Assembly (NCBI GenBank): GCA_002238605.1
Contig: MPMR01000001.1
Span: 124,001 to 188,000 of the forward strand
DNA length: 64,000 nt
Direction: 5' to 3'
From: BD2-11 clade cluster bacterium bin43
Lineage (GTDB): Bacteria > Gemmatimonadota > Gemmatimonadetes > Longimicrobiales > Gaopeijiaceae
Shown here: positions 43,753 through 53,183 of the stretch, one piece after another
Position numbering within the stretch: position 1 is the first letter of the stretch
Layout of the letters: every line of letters begins with the position of its first letter
Translations under genes and position numbers: made by a program
The notes under the pieces: generated by a model
The model's input: the letters and a program-made list of their open reading frames with translations, nothing else
What the model was told of the DNA's origin: nothing
Database searches by the model: none

Positions 43753-44410
43753 GCCGGGCCCGCCTCCCGCAGCCGACGCAATAGGACCACTCGGCTTCCA
43801 CCCTCATCCCGCATCCGGAACATGCGACGATGCGGACGTCCTGGCCGCAGAAGGGACAGAAGCGAACACCGTCGATGTCCGGCAGCTCCTGGTCGCATCC
43901 CGAACACACCCGCGCAGCCGCTGCTCCGCTACCCGGACCCACCTCGGCTGCCGCGGGCGCGGCGACCCCTTCCGCCGCGTCCGGCTCACGTTCCCCCACT
44001 TCGAGCCCGTCCCGGTCCGGGACGTCCGAAGCGGCAGCCTCGCTGCGTCCCGGGCCGCCGTCCGGCATCGGCAGCCGGCTCGCGTTCAGACGAACCCCCA
44101 CTGCGGCGAAATCGCGATAGAGTCCGGTGTTGGGGAAGCGAGCCTCGAGTTCGGCCCGGATCTCTTTCCGGGCGGCTTGCGACTCCAGCGTCAGGTAGTC
44201 GCCCTCGCCCGCCAGCAGACGAAGCAACGCCTGCTCGTACTCGCCGCTGGTGGCGATGTCCATGCTGTTCCGGTGGGTACGCCAGGGAACCAGGTTCTGG
44301 TAGATCTCGGCGACCGTGAAGCGCGAATGGAGGTACTCCGGCCACCGTGTCCGGATCTCGCTCACGAGGGCGTCGAACAGGCGGCCCGGGAGATCGGCGG
44401 CGGTGGTCAT
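43745..44410 (-). CDS. Double zinc-ribbon hypothetical protein
   Basis: 221 residues. The N-terminal half (about 1-110) is a soluble helical domain (MTTAADLPGRLFDALVSEIR, YLHSRFTVAEIYQNLVPW) that I do not recognise. It is followed by a low-complexity Asp/Glu/Gly/Ala linker. The C-terminus has two tandem zinc ribbons: CSGC...CPFC and CSGC...CVGC, with eight cysteines. The gene is the next upstream member of the thiolase/dehydrogenase cluster. Its role is unknown. Zinc-ribbon tails commonly mediate protein or RNA contacts. Confidence 0.7.
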   Translation of the reverse strand: MTTAADLPGRLFDALVSEIRTRWPEYLHSRFTVAEIYQNLVPWRTHRNSMDIATSGEYEQALLRLLAGEGDYLTLESQAARKEIRAELEARFPNTGLYRDFAAVGVRLNASRLPMPDGGPGRSEAAASDVPDRDGLEVGEREPDAAEGVAAPAAAEVGPGSGAAAARVCSGCDQELPDIDGVRFCPFCGQDVRIVACSGCGMRVEAEWSYCVGCGRRARRA

Positions 44411-44438
44411 GGTTGGCTCGAGGCGGTGGTCCGGGGCG

Positions 44439-45557
44439 TCATTCGGGCGGGGCAGTGTCGTCGTCGACGCGCTGCATCAGCCCGGCCCGGATCGCGGCGG
44501 TCAGGAAGCTCTCCGGATCCACGATCGGGATCTCCAGGCCGAACTGCTCCCGCCAGCGCTCGGAGAGCCGCCGCATGTAGTGGGAAACGGTCTCGTGCGA
44601 GAATCCCGCGTCGTCGCGCATCTGGCGCACGATCTCGTGCCAGGTTCCCCGGAAGGGCCGGCCGTCGCGGTTGCGGACCTGGTGCGCTTCGCGATCCCCG
44701 GGCGACGGGCCTTCGAACAGCTCCAGCTGCTGGTGGTCCGTCGCGGATTCGGCGATGCCCGAAGCCTGGGCCTCCACTTCAGCCAGCAGACGGTCGAGCG
44801 GATCCGACAGGTTCTCCAGTTCCCGCAGCCGGGTCTGCCAGGGTTCCATGCGGGCATCGCCCACCGGGATGCCCCTCAGCGACGCGTTCAGTTCGATCAC
44901 CCGCCACACCGCCCGAGGGTCCCAGTGCTCGGAGGGAGGAACCTGCTCGAACTCGCGCATCGCCCCTTCGCGGTCGCCGCGGTCGTACAGAATATGACCC
45001 AGGAAGATGCGGGCCTCATGCAGTTCCGGGGCAAGCCTTAGCGCGCGCCGGATGTGGCGGGTCGCCTCGAGCTCGTTACCGGTGCGCTGAAGCGCGTATC
45101 CGAGCGCCGCGACCGCCTCGGCCGAGTCCGGTCTGGCAGCCAAAAGTCTCGCGAAGGCGTCGCGCGCCTCCATGTACAGCCCCGCTCCGTACAGGGCCCG
45201 GCCCATCGTCAGCATGAGGTCGACGTCGGTGTCGTAGCCGAGGGCCTCCACCTTTCTGAAGAGCCCGAGCGCGCTCTCGCTCTTCCCGAACCAGAGGAGC
45301 AGCTCTCCCATTCCGACCAGGGCGTCCTCGTGATCGGGATCCAGCATCAGGGCCTGCTGGAAGCTCTCACGGGCCCATGCATATTCCTCGCGCGCAAGCC
45401 GCGCATATCCCATGCCGACGTACAGTTCCACGGCATTGGGATATAACGAAAGGCCCTCTTTCAACATCTCGAGGGCCCCTTCGTAGTCGCCTTCATCATA
45501 CAGCTTGTATGCTTCTTCATCGTATTCTTCAGAGCTCAGGAACCGCTCTTGCATCAT
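44439..45557 (-). CDS. TPR-repeat protein
   Basis: 372 residues from the ATG at 45557, with GGGAGG six bases upstream (the frame runs open to 45746). Five or more tetratricopeptide units fill residues 15-215 (for example KLYDEGDYEGALEMLKEGLSL, ESFQQALMLDPDHEDALVGM and LGYALQRTGNELEATRHI). A helical C-terminal region includes FRGTWHEIVRQMRDDAGFSHE, which resembles an HTH or a ParB/Sigma-like helix pair, and RRLSERWREQFGLEIP. TPR domains mediate protein-protein contacts. Specific role unknown. The following zinc-ribbon gene starts 29 bp downstream, suggesting co-transcription. Confidence 0.8.
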   Translation of the reverse strand: MMQERFLSSEEYDEEAYKLYDEGDYEGALEMLKEGLSLYPNAVELYVGMGYARLAREEYAWARESFQQALMLDPDHEDALVGMGELLLWFGKSESALGLFRKVEALGYDTDVDLMLTMGRALYGAGLYMEARDAFARLLAARPDSAEAVAALGYALQRTGNELEATRHIRRALRLAPELHEARIFLGHILYDRGDREGAMREFEQVPPSEHWDPRAVWRVIELNASLRGIPVGDARMEPWQTRLRELENLSDPLDRLLAEVEAQASGIAESATDHQQLELFEGPSPGDREAHQVRNRDGRPFRGTWHEIVRQMRDDAGFSHETVSHYMRRLSERWREQFGLEIPIVDPESFLTAAIRAGLMQRVDDDTAPPE

Positions 45558-45791
45558 CCGCATCCTCCCGTTGGAGATGTGGGGCGCTACCCGGTTGCCC
45601 GCAGGATGGCCGATCTGGACGCCTGACGTCTCGCGCGCGCGAGCGTACCCAAATCTAACCTGGCGCCCATACGGCAACCAGACGCCGGGGTGTCCGGCCG
45701 GAGTTGCGCGCGGCATGGTTGTGCGGGTTGGACGAGAAGCCGGCACAGATTTGCGCCGGTGCGTCGGGCTGCGGTATTCTCGGGCGCCCGA

Positions 45792-46091
45792 CTACTCCTG
45801 GCCGGCGGGAGCGGCGGAGTTGCCGGCAGTGCCTATGGTGGCGGCGCCGCGGGCGATGGCGGGCTGGCAGAAGCGCATGCCGACGGCATGCAGAAAGCGT
45901 AGCTCGTGTGCCGCGAGAGTCGGATAGCGTTCACCGAGGTAATCGATGGTATCGTTCATCCACTCGCTCTGGTCCGCCTCGCTGGCATCGACCACGCCAC
46001 ATCGGTTGATGTGACTGAAAAGTTCATCCCTGGCTCGATCCAGGAGCTTCGAATCCGACAATTTCACCTCCATAGCCATGCTTGACGACAT
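45792..46091 (-). CDS. Hypothetical protein
   Basis: 99 residues with an ATG at 46091, or a shorter form at 46079/46073 (MAMEVKLSDSKLLDRARDEL). It looks like a soluble helical protein with NDTIDYLGERYPTLAAHELR and LHAVGMRFCQPAIARG. No family is recognised. If the first start is real, its 5' end overlaps the HyuB start (46078) on the opposite strand by 14 bp, so one of the two start choices is likely wrong. No ribosome site is evident for any of the candidates. Confidence 0.4.
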   Translation of the reverse strand: MSSSMAMEVKLSDSKLLDRARDELFSHINRCGVVDASEADQSEWMNDTIDYLGERYPTLAAHELRFLHAVGMRFCQPAIARGAATIGTAGNSAAPAGQE

Positions 46092-47790
46092 CGCCGGCGA
46101 CTCGGAATCCGGCGGAAAATCCCAGCAAGGTTACGCCTTGACCCCGAACGGTGCAAATCCGGGCGGCATCTCCGGCGTGCGTCCGGATGCGGTGACGCTC
46201 GAGATCTTCCGGCAGCTGTTCGCCGCTCTTACGGAGGAGATGGGGGCCGCGCTGCGGCGTTCCTCCTTCTCTCCAAACATCAAGGAGCGGCGCGACTACT
46301 CGTGCGCGCTCTTCACGCCGGACGGCGTCGCGGTCGCGCTCGGGGACCACATGCCGGTGCATCTCGGAGCCATGCCGATGAGCGTGGAGGCGGCCCTTGC
46401 GGAGCTGGGCACCCTCGACGAGGGCGACATCGCCTGCCTGAACGATCCCTTCCGGGGAGGGACTCATCTCCCGGACATCACCCTCATCGCGCCGGTGTAT
46501 TCCGGGCCCGGCGGCGTGCTGCTCGGCTACGTGGCCTCGCGGGCCCACCACTCCGACGTGGGAGGGATGACTCCAGGGTCGATGCCGCTGGCCCGGGAGA
46601 TCTACCAGGAGGGGCTGCGCATCCCTCCCGTGCGACTCTTCGTGCGCGGGAAACGGCGGCGGGGCCTGTGGGACACCATCCTGGCCAACGTGCGCACCCC
46701 GGTGGAGCGCGCGGGCGACCTCCAGGCGCAGATCGCGGCGCTCTACACCGGACAGGTGCGGCTGCTCGACCTGGTGGAGAGGCGGGGGAGCGGCGCGGTG
46801 CTGGGCGCGATGTACGAGCTCGTCGCCTACGCCGACCGACTCCTCCTCACCGGCATTCGGCGCATGCCCGCGGGGCGCTTCGAAGCGGAGGACTTCATGG
46901 ACGACGACGGGTTCGGACACGGACCCGTGCCCATCCGGGTGGCCCTCGAAGTGTCGCGCGACCGGCTGGTGATCGACTTCGCGGGCACCTCGCCCCAGAC
47001 CGAGGGCGGGATCAACGCGGTGGCGGCCATCACCTCGTCCGCGGTGCGCTACGTGGTACGCTGCGTGGTGGAGGGGCTGCTGGGCGAGGAGCTGCCCGCG
47101 GGGGGCGGATCGATGACCTGCGTGGAGCAGCGCCTTCCCCCGGGCTCGCTGGTCAACGCCCGCCTGCCGGCAAGCGTCGCCGCGGGCAACGTGGAGGCCA
47201 GCCAGCGGATCACGGATACGCTGCTGCGCGCCTTCGGCGAGGCGCTGCCGGATCTCGTGCCCGCGCTCAGCCAGGGAACCATGAACAACACCACCATGGG
47301 TGGGATCGATCTTCACGGCGAGAGCTTCGCATACTACGAGACGGTGGGGGGCGGGATGGGGGCCGGTCCCGGCCGTCCCGGGCTCTCGGGGGTTCACTGC
47401 CACATGTCGAACTCGCTCAACACGCCCGTCGAGGCGCTGGAGCACGCCTATCCCTTCCGGGTGACGCGCTATTCGCTCCGCCACGGCAGCGGGGGGCGGG
47501 GGCGGTATCCGGGGGGAGACGGGCTGCGCCGGGACATCATGATGCTGGTGGACGGGGGTTCGACGCTCCTGTGCGAACGGCGCACCCGCGGTCCGGCCGG
47601 CGCGCGCGGCGGGGAGGACGGGGCGCCCGGGGTGAACACTCTGATTTCCGGCGGCAAGGAGCGGATCCTGCCGGGAAAGGCGTCCTTCGAGGTGCACGCG
47701 GGGGACATCATCAGCATCCAGTCGCCCGGGGGCGGTGGCTGGGGATCTCGCGGCGACGCCGCGGATCGCTCGGCTGGCGCCGGAGCGTAG
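46078..47790 (+). CDS. Hydantoinase B/oxoprolinase-family subunit (HyuB-like)
   Basis: 570 residues from the ATG at 46078. A GTG at 46177 would begin at VRPDAVTLEIFRQLF and may be the true start. Typical HyuB sequence follows: LTEEMGAALRRSSFSPNIKE, CLNDPFRGGTHLPDITLI, GYVASRAHHSDVGGMTPGSM, and a C-terminal NTPVEALEHAYPFRVTRYSLR with GGDGLRRDIMM. HyuB subunits normally join a HyuA ATPase to hydrolyse hydantoin- or 5-oxoproline-like rings (or acetone carboxylase-type chemistry). No HyuA lies in this window, so either it is elsewhere or this paralogue works alone. Confidence 0.88.
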   Translation: MLDDIAGDSESGGKSQQGYALTPNGANPGGISGVRPDAVTLEIFRQLFAALTEEMGAALRRSSFSPNIKERRDYSCALFTPDGVAVALGDHMPVHLGAMPMSVEAALAELGTLDEGDIACLNDPFRGGTHLPDITLIAPVYSGPGGVLLGYVASRAHHSDVGGMTPGSMPLAREIYQEGLRIPPVRLFVRGKRRRGLWDTILANVRTPVERAGDLQAQIAALYTGQVRLLDLVERRGSGAVLGAMYELVAYADRLLLTGIRRMPAGRFEAEDFMDDDGFGHGPVPIRVALEVSRDRLVIDFAGTSPQTEGGINAVAAITSSAVRYVVRCVVEGLLGEELPAGGGSMTCVEQRLPPGSLVNARLPASVAAGNVEASQRITDTLLRAFGEALPDLVPALSQGTMNNTTMGGIDLHGESFAYYETVGGGMGAGPGRPGLSGVHCHMSNSLNTPVEALEHAYPFRVTRYSLRHGSGGRGRYPGGDGLRRDIMMLVDGGSTLLCERRTRGPAGARGGEDGAPGVNTLISGGKERILPGKASFEVHAGDIISIQSPGGGGWGSRGDAADRSAGAGA

Positions 47791-47795
47791 TGGGG

Positions 47796-48215
47796 ATGGA
47801 GCTCTATCTTTCGCTGGCATGCGACTCGGCGCGGCAGGCATCTTCCGGCACCCGGATCGACGTCCAGGGCGCCTTCAACGACCTGTTCGCGCCCGGGTTC
47901 CCCGCCGTCCAGAGCCACATGGTGATCGTGGCGGGCATCGAATGGGATCGAAGCGACGACGGCAGCTATCGCTTTCGCGTTGATCTGCTCGATCCTTCGG
48001 GCAAGCCGTGCCTGACGGTGGAGGGCGAGACCCAGGTCGACCCGCGCGCCCCCGATCGACCGCCTGCCCGCACCTGCCTGATCATGCCCGTGGAGAACGT
48101 GGTGTTTCCGGTTCCCGGGAGATACCGATTCAGCGTCCGCGCAAAGGGACGTGTCTTAAAAGGGTCGGCGCTTCACCTCTTTCGCGACCCCGACGCCGCG
48201 CCGCCGGCGGGCTAG
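47796..48215 (+). CDS. DUF6941-like small protein
   Basis: 139 residues from the ATG at 47796, five bases after the HyuB stop, with GGGG upstream. The pattern MELYLSLACDSARQASSGTR, then a core of beta strands (YRFRVDLLDPSGKPC, FPVPGRYRFSVRAKG) resembles the DUF6941 family of small beta-rich proteins of unknown function. No signal peptide. Probably co-transcribed with HyuB, but a functional link is not shown. Confidence 0.6.
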   Translation: MELYLSLACDSARQASSGTRIDVQGAFNDLFAPGFPAVQSHMVIVAGIEWDRSDDGSYRFRVDLLDPSGKPCLTVEGETQVDPRAPDRPPARTCLIMPVENVVFPVPGRYRFSVRAKGRVLKGSALHLFRDPDAAPPAG

Positions 48216-48299
48216 TGGTCCGGCGACGAAATCCGCGGTGAGCATCGCCCGGCGGGCGGGCGCGAGGGCGCCGGCGGACCGGGCGAGAAAGAGGATGCC

Positions 48300-50177
48300 A
48301 TGAGCCTGTCCGAGCGTCGATTCGCCTTCGCCGACCTGATCGCCGAGTTGCGGCGCAGGCACGTCGTGCGCTTCGCCATCGGGTATTGTGCGGTCGCCTT
48401 CGTTCTCCTGCAGCTTGGGGAAATCGTCCTCCCGGCGTTCGGCATGGGCGAGTGGGGATTGCGCGTCCTCGTGATCGTGGTCGTGCTCGGCTTCCCGCCC
48501 GGGGTCGCGCTGGCCTGGGTCTACGAGCGCACCAGGGAGGGGATCCGGCGGACCCCCGACAGCCCGGCACAGGGCGTGCTCCCGCGCGTCGCGTTCTTCG
48601 TGCTCACCATAGGGATTGCCGGTGGACTGGCGGGCTGGCTCTCGTCGCGTGGCGCCTTCACGCCCGGGAGCCGTCAGGAGGCGATCGCGCTGGAGGCCTA
48701 CGACCCCGGCGATCCGATCACGTCGATCGCCGTGCTTCCTTTGGAGGACTTCTCCCGGGACGCGAGCGAGGCCTACTTCGTGGCGGGTCTGCAAGAGGAA
48801 CTGACCTCGAGCCTGAGCCGGCTCGAATGGCTTCGCGTGGCGTCCCGGACCTCCACGATGCAGTACCAGGGCACGACCAGCTCCGCGCCGGTGATCGGCC
48901 GCGAACTCGGCGTCGACGCGCTGGTGGAGGGATCGGTGACCCGCGCCGGGGACCAGGTGCGCATCACCCTCCAGCTCATCCACGCCGCGAGCGACTCGCA
49001 CATTCAGACCTTCCGCTTCGACCGCGAAATGACCGACGTGCTCGCGCTCCAGAGCGAGGTGGCGATGGCGGTGGCATCGGAAATCCCGGGGATGCTCGAA
49101 CGGCCGCAGGAGGTTGCGCTGGTCGCGGCCGGCGGCCCGAGCGTCGATCCGGCGGCACAGGAGGCCTACCTGAGGGGACGGTACCAGTTCAGGCTGGATA
49201 CGCCCGAGGGATACCGCCGGGCCGTCGAGTACTTCCAGGAGGCCCTGCGCAGCGACTCGGGCTTTGCCCGGGCCCTCGCGGGTCTGGCCGGAGCGCGCTT
49301 CCTCGCCGACATCGAAGACGGCTTCCTGGACGCCGGAGAGGTGGGTCGGGCGAGCGAGGAAGCCACCCGCGCCCTGGCACTCGATCCGGGGTCTGACGAA
49401 GCCCGGGAGGTGGTCGAGTTCTTCGAGCGCAACCTCCCGGTTGGAGCACCCGCGGAGGGATTCGCGATTCCGGCCCCTGCCGAACCCGGAGCCGGCACCC
49501 GCGGGGTATCGCTCGCCGAGCTGGACACCGCCTGGGTCATGGCCACAACGGGGATCGGACGCGGCCTGGAGGATGCCGTGAGCCGCCGCATCCTGCAGTC
49601 GGCCCGCACCGACGCCGGGCGCCAGGTATTCGTGGCGCGCCGCCTGGCGGGGGACGGGCGTATCGATTCGGCCATCGAGGTGCTGGAGACGTTGCTGATC
49701 GACCATCCCAACGCCAGCCCTGCGTGGGAGACGCTGGCGCGCATGCACGCATCTGCGGGAGACGTCGCCGAGGCGGTAGCAACCATGCGCCGCTGGAACG
49801 CCTACGGGTGGCCGGATGCTCCTGACGCGGAGGCTGTCGACGAGCTCGAGCAGGCGGTCGCGGCCGGTGGTACGACCGGGTACTGGTCCTGGCAGCTCGA
49901 CCGGCTGAACACCATCCGGGCGGAGGGGCGGCGGGTTGCTCCCACCTCTATCGCCGAGGCGAGCCTCTGGTCCGGTGACGGTGAAGGCGCCCTCGATCAG
50001 CTCCGGGAGGCGCTCGAGACATCAGACCCCCGGCTCATGATGTTGCGCACCGATCCCGCCTGGGACGCGCTCCGAGGCGACCCGGCGTTCGGCGAGATCG
50101 TTCGGGAGGCGCGGGCTCGCTTCGCGCGGCCGGAACGGGCGCGGGGCGGACGGGAACCGCGGCCGGATCCGCGATAG
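48300..50177 (+). CDS. TolB-like/adenylate-cyclase-associated membrane protein with TPR
   Basis: 625 residues. Two or three N-terminal membrane helices (about 27-50, 55-80, 100-118) follow a short basic leader. Next comes the FlgO/TolB-like periplasmic domain found in predicted integral membrane proteins: DPITSIAVLPLEDFSRDASEAYF, GLQEELTSSLSRL, VDALVEGSVTRAGDQVRI and IHAASDSHIQTFRFDR. The C-terminal half has TPR-like units (YFQEALRSDSGFARALAGLA, VLETLLIDHPNASPAWETLARM). In other genomes this type can carry a cyclase domain, and none is seen here. Probably a sensory or scaffold protein of the envelope. Confidence 0.78.
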   Translation: MSLSERRFAFADLIAELRRRHVVRFAIGYCAVAFVLLQLGEIVLPAFGMGEWGLRVLVIVVVLGFPPGVALAWVYERTREGIRRTPDSPAQGVLPRVAFFVLTIGIAGGLAGWLSSRGAFTPGSRQEAIALEAYDPGDPITSIAVLPLEDFSRDASEAYFVAGLQEELTSSLSRLEWLRVASRTSTMQYQGTTSSAPVIGRELGVDALVEGSVTRAGDQVRITLQLIHAASDSHIQTFRFDREMTDVLALQSEVAMAVASEIPGMLERPQEVALVAAGGPSVDPAAQEAYLRGRYQFRLDTPEGYRRAVEYFQEALRSDSGFARALAGLAGARFLADIEDGFLDAGEVGRASEEATRALALDPGSDEAREVVEFFERNLPVGAPAEGFAIPAPAEPGAGTRGVSLAELDTAWVMATTGIGRGLEDAVSRRILQSARTDAGRQVFVARRLAGDGRIDSAIEVLETLLIDHPNASPAWETLARMHASAGDVAEAVATMRRWNAYGWPDAPDAEAVDELEQAVAAGGTTGYWSWQLDRLNTIRAEGRRVAPTSIAEASLWSGDGEGALDQLREALETSDPRLMMLRTDPAWDALRGDPAFGEIVREARARFARPERARGGREPRPDPR

Positions 50178-50280
50178 CGCAGGTCTTCAACCCCGTTGCT
50201 TGCCCGGGATTCGGGGAAGGGTTTCATTCGGCGGGGCGGCCGGGGGCTGGCGCCGGCCGGCGCACACGCAGGAATCACAC

Positions 50281-51180
50281 ATGGAGCAGGCGATGTCCGC
50301 GATCCCGTCGCGGCCTCTGGACTTCGGCGAAGTTCTCGATCTCGGCTTCGGACTCTTCCGGCGCGATTATCGGCTCTACATGCCGCTCGCGCTGGTGGGT
50401 CTCGTGCCGACCATGGTGGCGACCGTGCTCCCGACCGCGTCCGCGATCGATCCGGAGGCCATCGCGGCCGACCCCGGCGCGCTGCTGCCGTTCTTCGGGC
50501 TCGTGGCCGTCGGCATGGTGTTCTCGCTCCTCACCTGGGCGGCACTCGCGACGGCCATGGACGATCGGATGGGCGATCGGCCGGCCTCGATCGGGACCAG
50601 CTACGCGCGGGCCCTCACCGCCCTTCCCCGGTTGGTGGCCGCCGGCGTTCTCGCCGTGATGCTGCTGGCGGCGGCGATCTTCGCCCTGACCTTCCCCATG
50701 ATGGCGCTCGTAGCCTTCGCCGCGCGCGCCGCTTCTCTCGCAGGCGCCCTCATCACGTCGCTCGTGGTCTTCGCGATGGCTGCGGCGGCCGTGGGATGGT
50801 GGGCGACGCACATCTTCATGCTCGTGCCCGCGACCGTGGTCGAAGGGCGCGGGCCGTTCGGGAGCCTGCGGCGGTCCTTCGGGCTGGTGCGTGGCAACCG
50901 GTTGCGGGCTTTATTCGTCGTGGTGGTCACCTGGTTCGTCACCGTCCTGCCCGGGCTGGCCGCGTACTCGCTGGCGGGGTCTGCCGGGGCCCTTTTTGCG
51001 TCCAATCCTGCCGAGACGATAGGCCTGGTTCGCTACTGGGCGATCCAGATCGTCGCGCTGGGCTTTCAGTCCGTGACCACTCCGCTGTGGATGGCGTGCG
51101 CCATGGTGCTCTTCGCGGACCTGAAGGCGCGGAGCGAAGGCACGGACATCGAGGCCGCCGCCCGGGCCCTGGCGGGCTGA
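50281..51180 (+). CDS. Multi-pass membrane protein in the MoxR cluster
   Basis: 299 residues from the ATG at 50281. A second ATG at 50293 has a purine-rich lead. About six or seven hydrophobic helices. Between them is a conserved amphipathic segment PRPLDFGEVLDLGFGLFRRDYRLYMP at the N-terminus and GPFGSLRRSFGLVRGNRLRA. It resembles the membrane part of glycerophosphoryl-diester-phosphodiesterase-like proteins and related integral membrane proteins found beside DUF4129/MoxR genes. The stop directly abuts the DUF4129 start. Role unknown. Confidence 0.72.
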   Translation: MEQAMSAIPSRPLDFGEVLDLGFGLFRRDYRLYMPLALVGLVPTMVATVLPTASAIDPEAIAADPGALLPFFGLVAVGMVFSLLTWAALATAMDDRMGDRPASIGTSYARALTALPRLVAAGVLAVMLLAAAIFALTFPMMALVAFAARAASLAGALITSLVVFAMAAAAVGWWATHIFMLVPATVVEGRGPFGSLRRSFGLVRGNRLRALFVVVVTWFVTVLPGLAAYSLAGSAGALFASNPAETIGLVRYWAIQIVALGFQSVTTPLWMACAMVLFADLKARSEGTDIEAAARALAG

Positions 51181-51822
51181 GTGTTGCAGGAAGAACTGCC
51201 TGCGGCCGAGGAAGTGTCCCAGGCGCTTGCGGCCATCCTGAGCGGATCGGACTTCGAGGCGTTCGAGGGCGGATTGATGCGTCGGGTGCTCACCGACCTG
51301 TGGAGGCGGTTCCGGGACTGGATCAGCGGCATCTTCCCGGAGATTCCGGAAGCGCAGGGCGAGCTGCTGACCATGATCATCGTGGCCCTCGGGCTCGGCG
51401 CGGTCGCGGTCGCCGTGGTGCGTGCGCTGCCGGAAGGGGATCCGCGATCGGCGCGGCGTGATCCGGACGCGGTACCCGACGAGCGTCGCACGGCTCGGGA
51501 CTGGCTTCGCATCGCCGGCCAGCAGGCACGCGCGGCGGCATACCGGCAAGCCGCCACGGCGCTGTATCAGGGATTCGTCCTCACGCTCGAACGCAGGGGC
51601 GCGGTGGAGTACCATCCCTCCAAGACCCCCGGGGAGTATGCGCTGGAAGCGGCCGGAGCCCCGGGATTGGACGAACCGGAGAAAGCAGGCAGCGCCGACT
51701 TCATCCGCTCCTTTCAGGAACTCGCCTTCGGCCAGGACACCCCCACGCTCTCCGGCTACGACAGTCTGGAGCGGCTGGCCGGGCGGGCCGGATGCGAAGC
51801 GACCCGGGAAGCCGGGAGGTGA
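51181..51822 (+). CDS. DUF4129-domain protein
   Basis: 213 residues from a GTG at 51181 that begins at once after the preceding stop. An N-terminal membrane helix (about residues 60-85) follows a soluble leader. The conserved C-terminal domain DWLRIAGQQARAAAYRQAATAL, LTLERRGAVEYHPSKTPGEYA and FIRSFQELAFGQ matches DUF4129. The frame ends with overlap into the DUF4350 gene. DUF4129, DUF4350, MoxR ATPase and DUF58 genes form a conserved cluster of uncertain role. Confidence 0.82.
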   Translation: MLQEELPAAEEVSQALAAILSGSDFEAFEGGLMRRVLTDLWRRFRDWISGIFPEIPEAQGELLTMIIVALGLGAVAVAVVRALPEGDPRSARRDPDAVPDERRTARDWLRIAGQQARAAAYRQAATALYQGFVLTLERRGAVEYHPSKTPGEYALEAAGAPGLDEPEKAGSADFIRSFQELAFGQDTPTLSGYDSLERLAGRAGCEATREAGR

Positions 51823-53183
51823 CTCGGGGACGGGCCCGTCCGCGGGCCGAGACCGCTGCGGGCGGCGGGCGGCGGGCGCGAAACTCGCCCTCGCGCGCGG
51901 CGGGATGGGGCGTGCTGGCCGGAATCGCAGTCGTCACGCTGCTCCTCGCGCTGACGGCGTTCGCGCTGCGCCCCTCGGGCTCCGCCGCCGGCGACAGCCG
52001 CCGCAGCGCGCTGCGCACCACCCCCGACGGGGTCGCGGGGCTGTATCGCGCGATCGCGCGCCTGGGACCTCCCACTGCGATCCGGGTAACGCCGCTCGTC
52101 GACGCCGAGCCCCTGCGCGGGACCCTGGTGATGCTTCAACCGGTGCGGCGTCCAAGCCCGCGCGAGGTCCACGAGCTGCTGGAGTGGGTGCGGGGCGGGG
52201 GCACCCTGATCCACGCCCCGCGCGGCGCGTCGCCCATCCTGGACTCGCTCGGGCTGGTGCGCCGCACGTTCCCTGAAAGCGTCGACTCCGCGGAAGCACC
52301 GGCACCGGGCGCGTCGTCGGGTCCGGAGCTCGACGACGGCCCGTTCTGGAGCGGGGATCACCCTCTCACCGAAGGACTGCCGACGGCCCGCGCGGCGCGT
52401 TACGCGATCGCGCCCGACACGGCCTCGGGAGCGACCGACGAACAGGACGAGGCGGACGAGGACGAAGAAGAGGACAGACCGGACGAGGACGAGGAGCCGG
52501 GGCCGCCTCCGGTGCCCCACCATCCCCTGCTCCTGTCCGCCCCCGACTCGGCCGGACATCGCTGGGCGGTCGCCGTCTCGATTCCGCTGCGCGAGGGGCG
52601 CATCATCAGCTTCGCCGACGCCGCACCGCTCTCCAACCGCTTCGCCGGCGAGGCGCCTCTGGCCGTGTTGGCGGTCCGCGCCGCCATCGCCTGGACGAGC
52701 CCCGGGGATTCCGTCTTCTTCGACGAGTTCAGCCAGGGACTGGGGGCATCGCGCTCCCCCGCGCGCGCCACCGTGGACTTCCTGATCGGTACGCCCGCCG
52801 GCCGGGCCTCGCTTCACCTGGGCGTGGTCGTCCTCCTCGCGTTCCTCTGCGCCGGGCTGCGCTTCGGGGCGCCACTGGCTCCGGCCGGCGGACCGCGACG
52901 ATCCGCGCTTGAGCACGTGACGGCTCTCGCGGCCGTATACGAGAGTGCGCAGGCCCGCGAGACGGCGGCCGTCCTGATGCTCGGGCGACTTGCCCACGCC
53001 TCGCATCTCCCGCCTCCTCATGACCTCGCGGAGGCCGAGCGGCTCCTGGGGCGACTGGAGAAGCGGACCGGGCGGCGCCGGGCTCTGCGGCTCATCCGCC
53101 GGGGCCTCGCGGCCAGCCCCGTGGACCTGGTTCAGGTCGCCCGGGGCATCGACAACCACACCCAAAGGAGACACTCCGCATGA
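51792..53183 (+). CDS. DUF4350-domain protein
   Basis: 463 residues from the ATG at 51792 (overlapping DUF4129). A GTG at 51819 is an alternative. A membrane helix lies at about 40-62 and a second near 330-350. Between them is the DUF4350 fold: [17 protein letters not shown], a Ser/Thr-rich [16 protein letters not shown] segment ([18 protein letters not shown]), and [14 protein letters not shown]. One loop carries an unusually acidic run [19 protein letters not shown]. The C-terminus is a cytoplasmic helix/HTH-like region. The gene ends in overlap (ATGA) with the MoxR ATPase. Function not known. Confidence 0.8.
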   Translation: MRSDPGSREVTRGRARPRAETAAGGGRRARNSPSRAAGWGVLAGIAVVTLLLALTAFALRPSGSAAGDSRRSALRTTPDGVAGLYRAIARLGPPTAIRVTPLVDAEPLRGTLVMLQPVRRPSPREVHELLEWVRGGGTLIHAPRGASPILDSLGLVRRTFPESVDSAEAPAPGASSGPELDDGPFWSGDHPLTEGLPTARAARYAIAPDTASGATDEQDEADEDEEEDRPDEDEEPGPPPVPHHPLLLSAPDSAGHRWAVAVSIPLREGRIISFADAAPLSNRFAGEAPLAVLAVRAAIAWTSPGDSVFFDEFSQGLGASRSPARATVDFLIGTPAGRASLHLGVVVLLAFLCAGLRFGAPLAPAGGPRRSALEHVTALAAVYESAQARETAAVLMLGRLAHASHLPPPHDLAEAERLLGRLEKRTGRRRALRLIRRGLAASPVDLVQVARGIDNHTQRRHSA

